The notes beneath the pieces were generated by a model that was not told the DNA's origin, did no database searches, and saw nothing but the letters and a program-made list of their open reading frames with translations. Below, piece after piece: positions 16,857 to 27,604 of a DNA stretch of 64,000 nt. The DNA is taken from positions 1 to 64,000 of the forward strand of contig CAWDOU010000003.1 in NCBI GenBank assembly GCA_963804055.1, written 5' to 3'. A program made the translations under genes and the position numbers. How positions within the stretch are numbered: position 1 is the stretch's first letter; every line of letters begins with the position of its first letter. The stretch is from Bog-473 sp963804055. Its GTDB lineage: Bacteria > Actinomycetota > Acidimicrobiia > Acidimicrobiales > RAAP-2.

Positions 16857-17072
16857 TCAGCCGCCGGCGGCTGCGGTCACGACCTCGACCAGGCAGCCCG
16901 CCCGGGCGGGTGTGCTGGCCCACTCCGAGCGCGGGATCACGCAGCGGTCCACGGCGACCGCCACCCCCTTGGGGTCGGCCTCGGCCGTGAGCCGGGCCAC
17001 GATGTCGGCGATGGTCGCCCCGACGGGGACCTCCGCCGGCTCACCGTTCACCCGGAGTTGCACGGTGCTCAT
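16857..17072 (-). CDS. thiS: Sulfur carrier protein ThiS
   Basis: The 71-residue product starts MSTVQLRVNGEPAEVPVGAT and ends AAAGG. The Gly-Gly C-terminus is adenylated and thiocarboxylated to carry sulfur for the thiamine thiazole. Length and the ubiquitin-like strand pattern (CVIPRSEW, GCLVEVVTAAAGG) fit ThiS. The start ATG overlaps the thiO stop codon by four bases (ATGA), so the two are translationally coupled. No thiG follows: the next gene is a patatin. Confidence 0.93.
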   Translation of the reverse strand: MSTVQLRVNGEPAEVPVGATIADIVARLTAEADPKGVAVAVDRCVIPRSEWASTPARAGCLVEVVTAAAGG

Positions 17073-18184
17073 GCGGGTGCCAACGCCTCGATGAGCGGTG
17101 CCACCGGCCGCCGCCCCACGAGGTCGACGATGGCGGCCGCGGTGAGCGGCGCCAGCAGGATGCCGTTGCGGTAGTGCCCGACGGCGGCCAGCACGCCGTC
17201 CAGGCCTGTCCATCCGATGCGCGGGGTGTTGTCGGGCGTGGCGGGACGCAGGCCCGTGGCCGTCTCGAGCAGCTGGAGCTCGTCGATGGCGGGCACGATG
17301 GCCCGGGCGTCGCACAGCAGCTCGTGCACGGCGCCGGCGCGCACGGCCGTGTCGGTCCCGCGTTCTTCGACCGTGGCCCCGACGACGACGGACCCGTCGG
17401 GACGGGGCACGAGGTACACCGAGCGCCCGTGCACGAGGCCGCGCACAGTGCGGGCCAGCAGCGGGACCGGCGACACGGCGTCGGGCGGACCGAGGCGCAC
17501 GATGTGGCCCTTGACGGGACGCACCGGGGGGAGTCCCGCATGACGCAGGCCGTCGATGGCGGGGAGACCGGTCCCGGCCGCCAGGAGGACGAGGTCGGTG
17601 CCGAGGCGGCGGCCGTCCGCCAGGACGAGTGCGGGCCCGTCCTCCAACGCGGCCACGCGCTGCTCCACGAACGTCACCCCGCCGCGGCGGCACGCCTCGG
17701 CGAGCGCGCCGAGCAGCGCCCGGTTGTCGACCTGGTGGTCACCCGGGACGTCGATGCCGCCCCGCAGCGCGGGGCTGAGTGCGGGCACGAGGCGGCGGCA
17801 CTCGCTGGCGCTGCGCCGGTGCGCCTGCAGGCCGAGCGCGTGCTGATAGGCGAGGAGGTCGTCCAGGCTGGCGCGATCGGACGCATCGAGCGCGACCGTC
17901 ACCGTCCCCGTCGTGTCGTAGCCGACCGCCCGGCCGCTGGCTGTCTCCAGCGCGCCGGCGAAGGCGGGCCAGCGCCCGGCGCCGTCCACAAGCAGCGCCG
18001 TGAGAGCGGACTCGCCGAATTGCGCCTCGGTGACGGGGGCGAGCATGCCGGCCGCCACCCACGACGCACCGTCGCGTCCAGGGGACGGCGCAACCACCGT
18101 CACTTCATGACCGTTGCGTGACAAATCCCACGCACAGGCCAGGCCGATGACCCCGCCCCCCACGACATGGACGCGTGATCCCAT
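17069..18184 (-). CDS. thiO: Glycine oxidase ThiO
   Basis: The 371-residue product starts MGSRVHVVGGGVIGLACAWD with the FAD-binding GGGxxG motif. It continues with 'GASWVAAGMLAPVTEAQFGE', the ThiO-type segment next to the flavin, then 'VRPVKGHIVRLG', 'RSVYLVPRPDGSVVVGATVE' and a C-terminal 'TGLRPATPDNTPRIG' plus 'GHYRNGILLAPLTA'. It oxidises glycine to iminoglycine for thiazole synthesis, and the overlap with thiS supports this. Transcription is probably leaderless. The gene is divergent from gltB. Confidence 0.93.
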   Translation of the reverse strand: MGSRVHVVGGGVIGLACAWDLSRNGHEVTVVAPSPGRDGASWVAAGMLAPVTEAQFGESALTALLVDGAGRWPAFAGALETASGRAVGYDTTGTVTVALDASDRASLDDLLAYQHALGLQAHRRSASECRRLVPALSPALRGGIDVPGDHQVDNRALLGALAEACRRGGVTFVEQRVAALEDGPALVLADGRRLGTDLVLLAAGTGLPAIDGLRHAGLPPVRPVKGHIVRLGPPDAVSPVPLLARTVRGLVHGRSVYLVPRPDGSVVVGATVEERGTDTAVRAGAVHELLCDARAIVPAIDELQLLETATGLRPATPDNTPRIGWTGLDGVLAAVGHYRNGILLAPLTAAAIVDLVGRRPVAPLIEALAPA

Positions 18185-18190
18185 GTGCCA

Positions 18191-18196
18191 AGCCTA
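18191..18196 (-). promoter_or_regulatory. -10 element, leaderless start of thiO
   Basis: On the minus strand TAGGCT is followed by 6 bases and the thiO ATG, leaving no room for a ribosome-binding site. No TPP-riboswitch-like leader can exist if transcription starts here. Confidence 0.5.
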
Positions 18197-18210
18197 CGAG
18201 AGCGGTCGTG

Positions 18211-18216
18211 TATCCT
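18211..18216 (+). promoter_or_regulatory. Candidate -10 element for gltB
   Basis: TATCCT preceded by GTG (extended -10 style) lies 68 bases before the gltB ATG. It stands back to back with the thiO -10, 14 bases away. Confidence 0.4.
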
Positions 18217-18284
18217 GTTCTTTCCACTTCGGGCCAACGTCGTCCCGGTATCCGTTCAACTTCTCCTCACTCGGAAGGACGCCG

Positions 18285-21200
18285 ATGGCCACTGGCCTCT
18301 ACGACCCGGCATACGAACACGACGCCTGTGGCGTCGGCATGGTGGCCGATCTCAACGGCCGTCCCGACCACGACATCGTGGACCGCGGCCTCACCGTCCT
18401 GGAGCGCCTGGCGCACCGCGGGGCCTCCGGCGCCGAGGTCAACACCGGCGACGGCGCCGGCATCCTGGTGCAGATCCCGCACCGCTTCCTCTCCGCCGCG
18501 AGCGAGGCGGCCGGGTTCACCCTGCCCGACGCGGGCGGCTACGCCGTCGGCCTCGTCTTCCTGCCCGCCGACGCCGACGACGCCGGCAAGGCGCGCACCG
18601 TCGTGGAGCACACCGCCGCCGAGGAGGGCCTGCGCGTCCTGGGCTGGCGCACCGTGCCGACCGAGGACGGCGACCTCGGCCACATCGCCAAGAGCGCCAT
18701 GCCGCGCATTGAGCAGCTCTTCGTGGCCCCGGCGGGACCCGGGGTCGACACCATGGCCCTCGAGCGCCGCGCCTTCGTGCTGCGCAAGCGGGTCGAGCAC
18801 GCCGTCGACGACGTCTACTTCCCGTCGCTGTCGGCCCGCACCATCGTCTACAAGGGCATGCTGACCTCCGAGCAGCTGCGCCAGTTCTTCCCGGACCTGC
18901 GCGACCCGACCTTCGAGTCCGGGCTGGCGCTGGTGCACTCGCGCTTCTCGACCAACACGTTCCCGAGCTGGCCGCTGGCACACCCCTACCGCTACCTGTG
19001 CCACAACGGCGAGATCAACACGCTGGCCGGCAACCGCAACTGGATGCGCGCCCGCGAGGCCCTGCTGGAGACGTCCCTCATAGAAGGCGACCTGTCGCGC
19101 ATCTACCCGATCTGCACGCCGGGGGCGAGCGACTCCGCCAGCTTCGACGAGGTGCTCGAGCTGTTGCATCTCGGCGGGCGCTCGCTGCCGCACGCCGTCC
19201 TGATGATGATCCCCGAGGCCTGGGAGAACCACACCACGATGGACCGCCAGCGGCGGGCGTTCTACCGCTACCACGCGTCGCTCATGGAGCCCTGGGACGG
19301 CCCGGCGGCGGTCTGCTTCACCGACGGCACGGTGGTCGGCGCCGTGCTCGACCGCAACGGCCTCCGTCCGGCGCGCTACTGGGTCACCGACGACGGGCTC
19401 GTCGTGCTGGCCAGCGAGGTGGGCGTGCTCGACATCGCGCCCGAGCGCGTTGTGCGCAAGGGCCGCCTGCAGCCCGGCCGCATGTTCCTCGTCGACACGG
19501 CCAAGGGCCGGCTGGTCGAGGACGAGGAGATCAAGTCGGAGCTGGCCTCGGAGCACCCCTACGAGGAGTGGCTGGCCCAGGACCAGGTCCGCTTGGAGGA
19601 GCTGCCCGCCCGCACCATGCTGACGCCGCAGCACGGGCGCGTCGTCACCCAGCAGCGGCTGTTCGGTTACACGACCGAGGAGCTGCGGGTCATCCTGGCG
19701 CCGATGGCGCGCACGGGCGCCGAGCCGCTCGGCTCCATGGGCTCGGACACGTCCATCGCCGTGCTCTCCGACCGCTCCCGCCTCCTCTACGACTACTTCA
19801 CGCAGCTGTTCGCCCAGGTGACCAACCCGCCCCTCGACGCCATCCGTGAGGAGCTGGTCACCTCGCTGGCGGCCACCATCGGCCCCGAGGCCAACCTGCT
19901 CGAGGCGAAGGCGGGCTCGTGCCGGCAGATCCTGCTGCCACTGCCCGTGATCGACCGCGACGACCTGGCCAAGCTCATGTACGTCAACGAGGGCGGCGAG
20001 ACGCCCGGCTTCAAGGCCTTCGCCATCGACGGCCTGTTCGAGGTGCGCGAGGCGGGGGAGGCCGGCGCGCCGACCGCGGCCGGTGGCGAGTCGCTGCGCC
20101 GGGCCATCGACGACGTGCGGCGACGGGTGTCCGAGGCCATCGCGGAGGGGGCCAACCTCATTGTGCTCTCGGACCGCAACGCCAACGTCGACTGGGCCCC
20201 CATTCCGTCGCTGCTGCTCACGGCCGCCGTCCACCACCACCTGGTGCGGGAGAAGACGCGCACCAAGGTCGGCCTGGTGATCGAGACGGGCGACGCACGC
20301 GAGGTGCACCACATGGCGCTGCTCATCGGGTACGGGGCGGCGGCCGTCAACCCGTACCTGGCTCTGGACTCCATCGACGACATGATCTCCGAGGGCCTGC
20401 TCGAGGGAGTCTCGCCGCGCCAGGCCCGCCGCAACTACGTGAAGGCGGCCTGCAAGGGCGTGCTCAAGGTGATGTCCAAGATGGGCATCTCGACCGTGGC
20501 CTCCTACACCGGCGCCCAGGTCTTCGAGGCGATCGGCCTCGACGGCGCGCTGATCGACGAGTACTTCACCGGCACGGCCAGCCGCATCGGCGGCGTCGGG
20601 CTGTCCGTCCTGGCGGCCGAGGTGGCGACGCGTCACCGCCAGGCCCACGAGCCCCGCCCGACCGAGCGGGCCCACCGCGAGCTCGAGGTGGGCGGGGAGT
20701 ACCAGTGGCGGCGCGAGGGCGAATTCCACCTCTTCAACCCCAAGACGGTGTTCAAGCTGCAGCATGCCACCCGGGCCAAGCGCTACGACGTCTTCAAGGA
20801 CTACACCACCACGGTCGACGACCAGGCCGAGAAGCTCGGCACGCTGCGCGGCCTGCTGCGGCTGAAGCCCGCACCCGGTGGCCCGATCCCGCTCGACGAG
20901 GTGGAGCCGATCGCCTCCATCCTGGCCCGCTTCTCCACCGGCGCGATGTCCTACGGCTCCATCTCGGCGGAGTCGCACGAGACCCTGGCCATCGCCATGA
21001 ACCGGTTGGGCGCCCGCTCCAACACGGGCGAGGGCGGCGAGGACGCCGACCGCTTCACACCCGACGCCAACGGGGACCTGCGGCGCAGCGCCATCAAGCA
21101 GGTCGCTTCGGGCCGCTTCGGCGTGACGAGCGAGTACCTGGTGAACGCCGACGACCTCCAGATCAAGATCTCCCAGGGCGCCAAGCCGGGGGAGGGGGGC

Positions 21201-22839
21201 CAGCTGGCCGGCATCAAGGTGTACCCCTGGATCGCCCGCACCAGGGGATCGACGCCCGGCGTCGGGCTCATTTCGCCCCCGCCCCACCACGACATCTACT
21301 CCATCGAGGACATCGCGCAGCTCATCCACGACCTCAAGTCGTCCAACCCGCAGGCCCGCGTCCACGTGAAGCTGGTGGCCGAGGTGGGCGTGGGCACGGT
21401 GGCGGCCGGGGTGGCCAAGGCGCACTCCGACGTGGTGCTGATCTCGGGCCACGACGGGGGGACCGGCTCGGCTCCGCTGACCTCGTTGAAGCACGCCGGC
21501 ATCCCGTGGGAGATCGGCCTGGCCGAGACGCAGCAGACGCTGCTCGCGAACGGGCTGCGGGACCGCATCGTCGTACAGGTGGACGGGCAGCTGAAGACCG
21601 GGCGGGACGTGATCATCGGCGCGCTGCTCGGCGCCGAGGAGTACGGCTTCGCCTCGGCGCCCCTGGTGGTCTCGGGCTGCATCATGATGCGCGTCTGCCA
21701 CCTCGACACCTGCCCGGTCGGCATCGCCACCCAGAACCCGGTGCTGCGGGCCAAGTACAGCGGCAAGCCCGAGTTCGTCGAGACCTTCTTCGAGTACATC
21801 GCGGAGGAGGTGCGCGAGCTGCTGGCCTCGCTCGGCCTGCGCTCGCTGGACGAGGCCATCGGCCGCGTCGACCTGCTCGACACCGAGGCGGCGGTCACCC
21901 ACTGGAAGGCGGCGGGCCTCGACCTCTCGACCGTGCTGGCGGAGCCCGACGTGCCGCCGTCCATGGTCCGGCGCCAGCAGGTGGAGCAGGACCACGGGCT
22001 GGAGAAGGCATTGGACCACGCCTTCCTGGCGGAGTGCACGCCGGCGCTGGCCGACGCCACCCCCGTCTCCATGGCCCTGCCCATCACCAACGTCGACCGC
22101 ACGGTGGGCACGTTGCTCGGGTCGGAGATCAGCCGGAAATACGGCGCGGCGGGCCTGCCCGACGACACCATCTCGCTCACCTTCACCGGGTCGGCCGGGC
22201 AGAGCTTCGGCGCCTTCGTGCCCAACGGCGTGACCATGCGCCTCTACGGCGACGCCAACGACTACTTCGGCAAGGGGCTGTCCGGCGGGCGGCTGGTGGT
22301 ACGCCCACCGGAGGGCTCGCCCTTCCGGGCCGAGGAGCAGATCATTGCGGGCAACGTCATCCTCTACGGCGCCACGGCGGGCGAGGTCTTCATCCGGGGC
22401 CAGGTCGGGGAGCGGTTCTGCGTCCGCAACTCCGGGGCCACCGCGGTGGTCGAGGGCGTGGGCGACCACGGCTGCGAGTACATGACCGGCGGGCTCGTCC
22501 TGGTCCTCGGGCCGACGGGCCGCAACTTCGCCGCGGGCATGTCGGGCGGGATCGCCTACGTCTACGACCCGGGCCGCACCTTCGGCCAGCGCGTGAACCT
22601 CGAGCTGGTCGACGTGGAGCCCCTCGACCCGGCCGACGCCTTCACGGTGCGCTCGCTGGTCGAGCGGCACGGCGTGGAGACCGAGTCAGCCGTGGCGTCG
22701 GCGCTGCTGGAGCGCTGGGACAACGAGGTGCTCGAATTCGTCAAGGTGATGCCCCGTGACTACCGGCGCATCCTCGAAGCCACCCGGCTGGCCGAGGCCG
22801 AGGGGCGCCCGGTCGACCAGGCCGTCATGGAGGCCGCAC

Positions 22840-22847
<8 letters not shown>
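18285..22847 (+). CDS. gltB: Glutamate synthase large subunit
   Basis: The 1520-residue product starts MATGLYDPAYEHDACGVGMV. Cys15 would become the N-terminal nucleophile of the class II glutamine amidotransferase domain after propeptide removal. Further signatures are 'LVHSRFSTNTFPSWPLAHP' and 'CHNGEINTLAGNRNWM'. The central and FMN-binding synthase domains include 'RFSTGAMSYGSISAESHETL', 'GHDGGTGSAPLTSLKHAG' and the 3Fe-4S motif 'GCIMMRVCHLDTCPVG' (Cx5Cx4C). The C-terminus is the GXGXG helix domain (DYFGKGLSGGRLVV, GATAGEVFIRGQVGERF). It makes glutamate from glutamine and 2-oxoglutarate. TCGGAAGGA decides the ATG at 18285. Its stop overlaps the gltD start by 8 bases. Confidence 0.97.
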
Positions 22848-24393
<1,546 letters not shown>

Positions 24394-24434
24394 GCCGTTC
24401 CCGGACGGCCGGTCGAGGACAGGCGCCCGATCGG

Positions 24435-24440
24435 TACTGT
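24435..24440 (+). promoter_or_regulatory. -10 element, leaderless start of hydrolase gene
   Basis: TACTGT, 7-base spacer, ATG at 24448. Confidence 0.5.
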
Positions 24441-24447
24441 GCAGGCC

Positions 24448-25260
24448 ATGCCCCGGATCGATGCCAACGGTGTCACGCTCTACTACGAGCTGGAAGGAGC
24501 GGGGGGGCGCCTCCTGTGCATCTCGGGCACGGGCGGCGACCTGCGCCAGCAGCCCCGCCTGACCGACGGTCCCATCGGCAGCACGTTCGAGGTCCTCGCC
24601 TACGACCAGCGCGGGCTCGGGCAGAGCAGCGTGCCGGCCTGGCCCTATGCGATGGCGGACTTCGCCGACGACGCCGCGGCCCTGCTCGATGCCGTCGGCT
24701 GGGACGATTGCCTGGTGATCGGGGTCTCCTTCGGCGGCATGGTGGCCCAGGAGCTGGCCATCAGGCACCCGGAACGGGTGCGCCGCCTCGTCCTGGCCTG
24801 CACCTCGTCCGGCGGGGTGGGCGGAGCCTCCTACCCGCTCCACGAGCTGGCCGAGCTGAGCCCCGGGGAGCGGTCGGGCGTGCGCATGCAGCTGATCGAC
24901 ACCCGGTGGGACGAGGCCTGGCAGCGGGCGAACCCCGAGATGGTGCGCTTGCTGGCGGAGCGCATGCAGCTCGACGACCAGGGCGTGACCCCGCCGGGCC
25001 TCACCAACCAGCTGACGGCCCGTGCCGCGCACGACACCGCCGACCGCCTCGGCGCCATCACGTGCCCGACACTGGTGTGTGGCGGGCGCTTCGACGGGAT
25101 CGCCCCGGCTTCCAACAGCGAGTTCCTGGCCCGCACCGTCCCCGGGGCCCGGCTCGAACTGTTCGACGGGGGCCACGGCTTCTTCATGCAGGATGCCAAG
25201 GCGATCCCAACCATGATCGACTTCCTCTCAGAGGACGCGGCCGGGCACGACGCGCCGTAG
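24448..25260 (+). CDS. Alpha/beta hydrolase
   Basis: The 270-residue product starts MPRIDANGVTLYYELEGAGG. It has 'LLCISGTGGDLRQQPRL' in the oxyanion region, 'LAYDQRGLGQSS', the nucleophile elbow 'VIGVSFGGMVAQELA', the acid region 'PTLVCGGRFDGIAP' and the catalytic His in 'FDGGHGFFMQDA'. The layout is that of 3-oxoadipate enol-lactonase and related hydrolases; the substrate is unknown. The frame starts one GTG earlier (24439), but that codon is part of the TACTGT element, so the ATG is preferred. Its TAG stop is also the first three bases of the pgi -10. Confidence 0.85.
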   Translation: MPRIDANGVTLYYELEGAGGRLLCISGTGGDLRQQPRLTDGPIGSTFEVLAYDQRGLGQSSVPAWPYAMADFADDAAALLDAVGWDDCLVIGVSFGGMVAQELAIRHPERVRRLVLACTSSGGVGGASYPLHELAELSPGERSGVRMQLIDTRWDEAWQRANPEMVRLLAERMQLDDQGVTPPGLTNQLTARAAHDTADRLGAITCPTLVCGGRFDGIAPASNSEFLARTVPGARLELFDGGHGFFMQDAKAIPTMIDFLSEDAAGHDAP

Positions 25261-25263
25261 ATT
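25258..25263 (+). promoter_or_regulatory. -10 element of pgi built on the upstream stop codon
   Basis: TAGATT: its first three bases are the hydrolase stop codon. A 7-base spacer leads to the pgi ATG. Confidence 0.5.
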
Positions 25264-25270
25264 GCCTGCC

Positions 25271-26911
25271 ATGGACCTCACGGCGACACCGGAGTGGAAG
25301 GCGCTGGCCTCGCACTACGAGGAGGTCTCGACGCGCCATCTGCGCGACCTCTTCGCCAACGACCCCGAGCGGGCCGAACGGATGACGGCCGGCGCCGCCG
25401 ACCTCGTCCTCGACTACTCGAAGCAGCGCGCGACGGAGGAGACGCTGCGTCTGCTCTTCGACCTGGCGCGGGCGGCCAAGGTCGAAGAGCACCGCGATGA
25501 CATGTTCGCCGGGAAGCACATCAACACGACCGAGGACCGCGCCGTGTTGCACGTGGCGCTGCGCATGCCTCCCGGCAGTGCGCTGCACGTCGACGGCCAG
25601 GATGTCGTCGGGGACGTCCAAGCGGTCCTCGCCAAGATGGGCGACCTCTCCGACCGCATCCGCGACGGGTCCTGGACCGGAGCCACGGGCAAGCGGATGG
25701 CCGCGGTGGTGAACATCGGGATCGGCGGATCGGACCTGGGCCCCCACATGGCCACGCTGGCCCTGGCCGACGACGCCCAGCCGGGGCTGACCAGTCGCTT
25801 CGTCTCGAACGTGGACCCCGTCGACCTGTACGCCGCAACCCACGACCTGGACCCGGAGACGACCCTCTTCGTCGTCAGCTCCAAGACGTTCACGACGTTG
25901 GAGACGCTGACCAACGCGGCGGCGGCCCGGGAGTGGCTGCTGGCCGGCCTGGGCGACGCCGCCGGAGTCGACGCCGTGGCCAAGCACTTCGTCGCGGTCT
26001 CCACCAATGCCCAGGGGGTCGCCGCGTTCGGCATCGACACGGACAACATGCTCGAGTTCTGGGACTGGGTCGGCGGTCGCTACTCCTACGACTCGGCGAT
26101 CGGCTTCTCGCTCATGGTCGCCATCGGGCGCGACGCCTTCGGCGAGATGCTGGCCGGCTTCCACGCGATGGACGAGCACTTCCGGACGGCGCCGCTGGCC
26201 GAGAACCTGCCGGTCATTCAGGGCATGCTCAACGTCTGGTACAACAACTTCTTCGGCGCCCAGACGCACGCCGTGCTCCCGTACAGCCACCGCATGGCCC
26301 GCTTCCCGGCCTACCTGCAGCAGCTGACGATGGAGTCCAACGGCAAGTCGGTGAAGCTCGACGGCACGCCCGTCGACGGGCAGACGGGGGAGATCTTCTG
26401 GGGCGAGCCCGGCACGAACGGCCAGCACGCCTTCTACCAACTCATCCACCAGGGCACGAAACTGATCCCCGCCGACTTCATCGCCTTCGCGGAGTCCACG
26501 CACGACACGGGCGAGCAGCAGGACCTCCTGTTCGCCAACTGCCTCGCCCAGACCAAGGCGCTCGCCTTCGGAAAGACCGCAGAGGAGATCGCGGCGGAGG
26601 GGACGCCCGCCGCGGTGGTGCCCCACAAGGTGATGCCGGGGAACCGGCCGAGCTCGACCATTCTGGCCCCCAAGGTGACCCCGTCCGTCCTCGGCCAGCT
26701 CGTCGCCCTGTACGAGCACACCGTCTTCGTGGAGGGGTCGATCTGGGGCATCGACTCGTTCGACCAGTGGGGCGTCGAGCTCGGGAAGGTCATGGCGAAG
26801 GAGCTGGCGCCGATCCTGACCGACACGGCGGCGCCCGACCTGTCGGCGCAGGACTCCTCGACGGCCTCGCTGGTGCGCCAGTACCGGGGCATGCGGCGCC
26901 GCAGCGTCTAG
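25271..26911 (+). CDS. pgi: Glucose-6-phosphate isomerase
   Basis: The 546-residue product starts MDLTATPEWKALASHYEEV and has all PGI signatures. These are 'NIGIGGSDLGPHMATLAL', 'FVVSSKTFTTLETLTNA', 'VWYNNFFGAQTHAVLPYS', 'TNGQHAFYQLIHQGTKLIP' and 'WGIDSFDQWGVELGKVMAKE' with the catalytic Glu, His and Lys region. Length is the usual 540-550. It interconverts glucose-6-phosphate and fructose-6-phosphate in the cytosol. It is separate from the pentose-phosphate cluster at 51-56 kb. ATG at 25271 is preferred to a GTG or TTG further upstream because of the leaderless promoter spacing. Confidence 0.96.
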   Translation: MDLTATPEWKALASHYEEVSTRHLRDLFANDPERAERMTAGAADLVLDYSKQRATEETLRLLFDLARAAKVEEHRDDMFAGKHINTTEDRAVLHVALRMPPGSALHVDGQDVVGDVQAVLAKMGDLSDRIRDGSWTGATGKRMAAVVNIGIGGSDLGPHMATLALADDAQPGLTSRFVSNVDPVDLYAATHDLDPETTLFVVSSKTFTTLETLTNAAAAREWLLAGLGDAAGVDAVAKHFVAVSTNAQGVAAFGIDTDNMLEFWDWVGGRYSYDSAIGFSLMVAIGRDAFGEMLAGFHAMDEHFRTAPLAENLPVIQGMLNVWYNNFFGAQTHAVLPYSHRMARFPAYLQQLTMESNGKSVKLDGTPVDGQTGEIFWGEPGTNGQHAFYQLIHQGTKLIPADFIAFAESTHDTGEQQDLLFANCLAQTKALAFGKTAEEIAAEGTPAAVVPHKVMPGNRPSSTILAPKVTPSVLGQLVALYEHTVFVEGSIWGIDSFDQWGVELGKVMAKELAPILTDTAAPDLSAQDSSTASLVRQYRGMRRRSV

Positions 26912-26918
26912 TGCGGCG

Positions 26919-26935
26919 CCCGGGTCAGACCCGGG
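26919..26935. terminator. Bidirectional hairpin between convergent pgi and marR
   Basis: CCCGGGT-CAG-ACCCGGG, a 7-bp stem. It starts 7 bases after the pgi stop and covers the last codons of the convergent marR gene. No T-run. Confidence 0.4.
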
Positions 26936-27362
26936 TCTCGATGCCGTGCAGCGGCTGGCGTGGCATCAGCCCCCGCCAGGTGGTCGGCAGCGTGCGCCCG
27001 AGCCGCCCCAGCTCCTCGAGGTGGGCCTTCGACAGCGCCTCGAGTCGCTTGCTCCCCGCCGCGGTGAGCTGCAGGCGGACGACCCGGTGGTCCTCGGGGT
27101 CCCGCACACGCTTGGCCAGCTTGGCGGCCACGGCCCGGTCGACCAGCCCGACGGCGCTGTGGTGGCGCAGCAGGAGGTAGTCGGCCACCTCGCCGACGGT
27201 CGGGCCCCGGGGATCGGGATGCCCGCGCACCGCCAACAGGAGTTGGTGCTGCGCCGGCGTGAGCCCGGCGCCTTCCGCCTGCTGCTCGCTCCAGCGGAGG
27301 AACCGCCGCAGTCCGGTCCGCAGCGCCAGCAGATCCTCGTAGTCGGCATCTCGCAGAACCAT
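26925..27362 (-). CDS. MarR-family transcriptional regulator
   Basis: The 145-residue product starts MVLRDADYEDLLALRTGLRR. It contains a winged helix-turn-helix typical of MarR: 'LTPAQHQLLLAVRGHPDPRG', the recognition region 'VADYLLLRHHSAVGLVDRAV' and the wing 'KRVRDPEDHRVVRLQLTAAG'. MarR dimers bind palindromes and release them on binding a phenolic or similar ligand. The ATG lies inside a double palindrome shared with a divergent small gene, so it probably represses both. A longer frame to 27386 would start within that operator and is rejected. Confidence 0.9.
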   Translation of the reverse strand: MVLRDADYEDLLALRTGLRRFLRWSEQQAEGAGLTPAQHQLLLAVRGHPDPRGPTVGEVADYLLLRHHSAVGLVDRAVAAKLAKRVRDPEDHRVVRLQLTAAGSKRLEALSKAHLEELGRLGRTLPTTWRGLMPRQPLHGIETRV

Positions 27363-27389
27363 CGTCCTACGATAACATCGTATCACGAT
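27361..27389. promoter_or_regulatory. Double palindromic operator with embedded -10, marR / zinc-ribbon gene
   Basis: ATCGT-CCT-ACGAT (27361-27373) and ATCGT-ATC-ACGAT (27377-27389) are two perfect 5+5 palindromes three bases apart. On the minus strand TATCGT (27374-27369) sits 6 bases before the marR ATG, inside the first palindrome. The second palindrome ends in the ATG of the divergent gene. Binding would block both starts. Confidence 0.65.
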
Positions 27390-27534
27390 GGATACTGCGG
27401 ATACCGGGGGCGGCGACCCGGAGGGTGGCGACGACGCCTGCTGGGCTCACCGGGTCTGCCCCGAATGCGGCGCCATGGTCGAGCCCTCGGACCTGCCGGG
27501 TCGCTCCATGCCGCACGTGCATCGACCCGGCTGA
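27388..27534 (+). CDS. Small zinc-ribbon-like protein (48 aa), divergent from marR
   Basis: A 48-residue frame starts MDTADTGGGDPEGGDDACWA and ends with 'HRVCPECGAMVEPSDLPGR' and 'SMPHVHRPG'. CPEC with a further Cys before it and a His pair after it (MPHVH) could bind one zinc. The ATG is embedded in the marR operator, and the frame ends at a TGA 67 bases before the convergent methyltransferase stop. No family recognised. The shared operator is the best evidence that it is expressed. Confidence 0.55.
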   Translation: MDTADTGGGDPEGGDDACWAHRVCPECGAMVEPSDLPGRSMPHVHRPG

Positions 27535-27569
27535 CACGATGGGACTGCTCCGGGGGCCCACGCGTGCCC

Positions 27570-27604
27570 GCGGTCCGCAGTCAGCGGTCCGCGGTCCGCC
27601 GTCA
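27570..27604. repeat. Short imperfect tandem repeat of GCGGTCCGCxGTCA
   Basis: Two 14-base units, GCGGTCCGCAGTCA and GCGGTCCGCCGTCA, flank a half unit GCGGTCCG. The run lies at the end of the methyltransferase gene and the intergenic space before it. Confidence 0.5.

Noticed and set aside
14061..17174. Open frame of 1037 codons on the plus strand across corA, patatin and thiS
   Set aside because: It crosses genes on both strands, is of low complexity and lacks any family motif.
18185..18284. Possible TPP riboswitch upstream of thiO
   Set aside because: Only 6 bases separate the -10 from the ATG, and no conserved TPP-riboswitch core (CUGAGA) is present in the spacer.
18267..22670. Very long open frame (about 1467 codons) on the minus strand opposite gltB
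   Set aside because: It lies wholly antisense to gltB, is rich in Arg, Gly, His and Val, and has no recognisable domain. GC-rich codon use leaves this frame open by chance.
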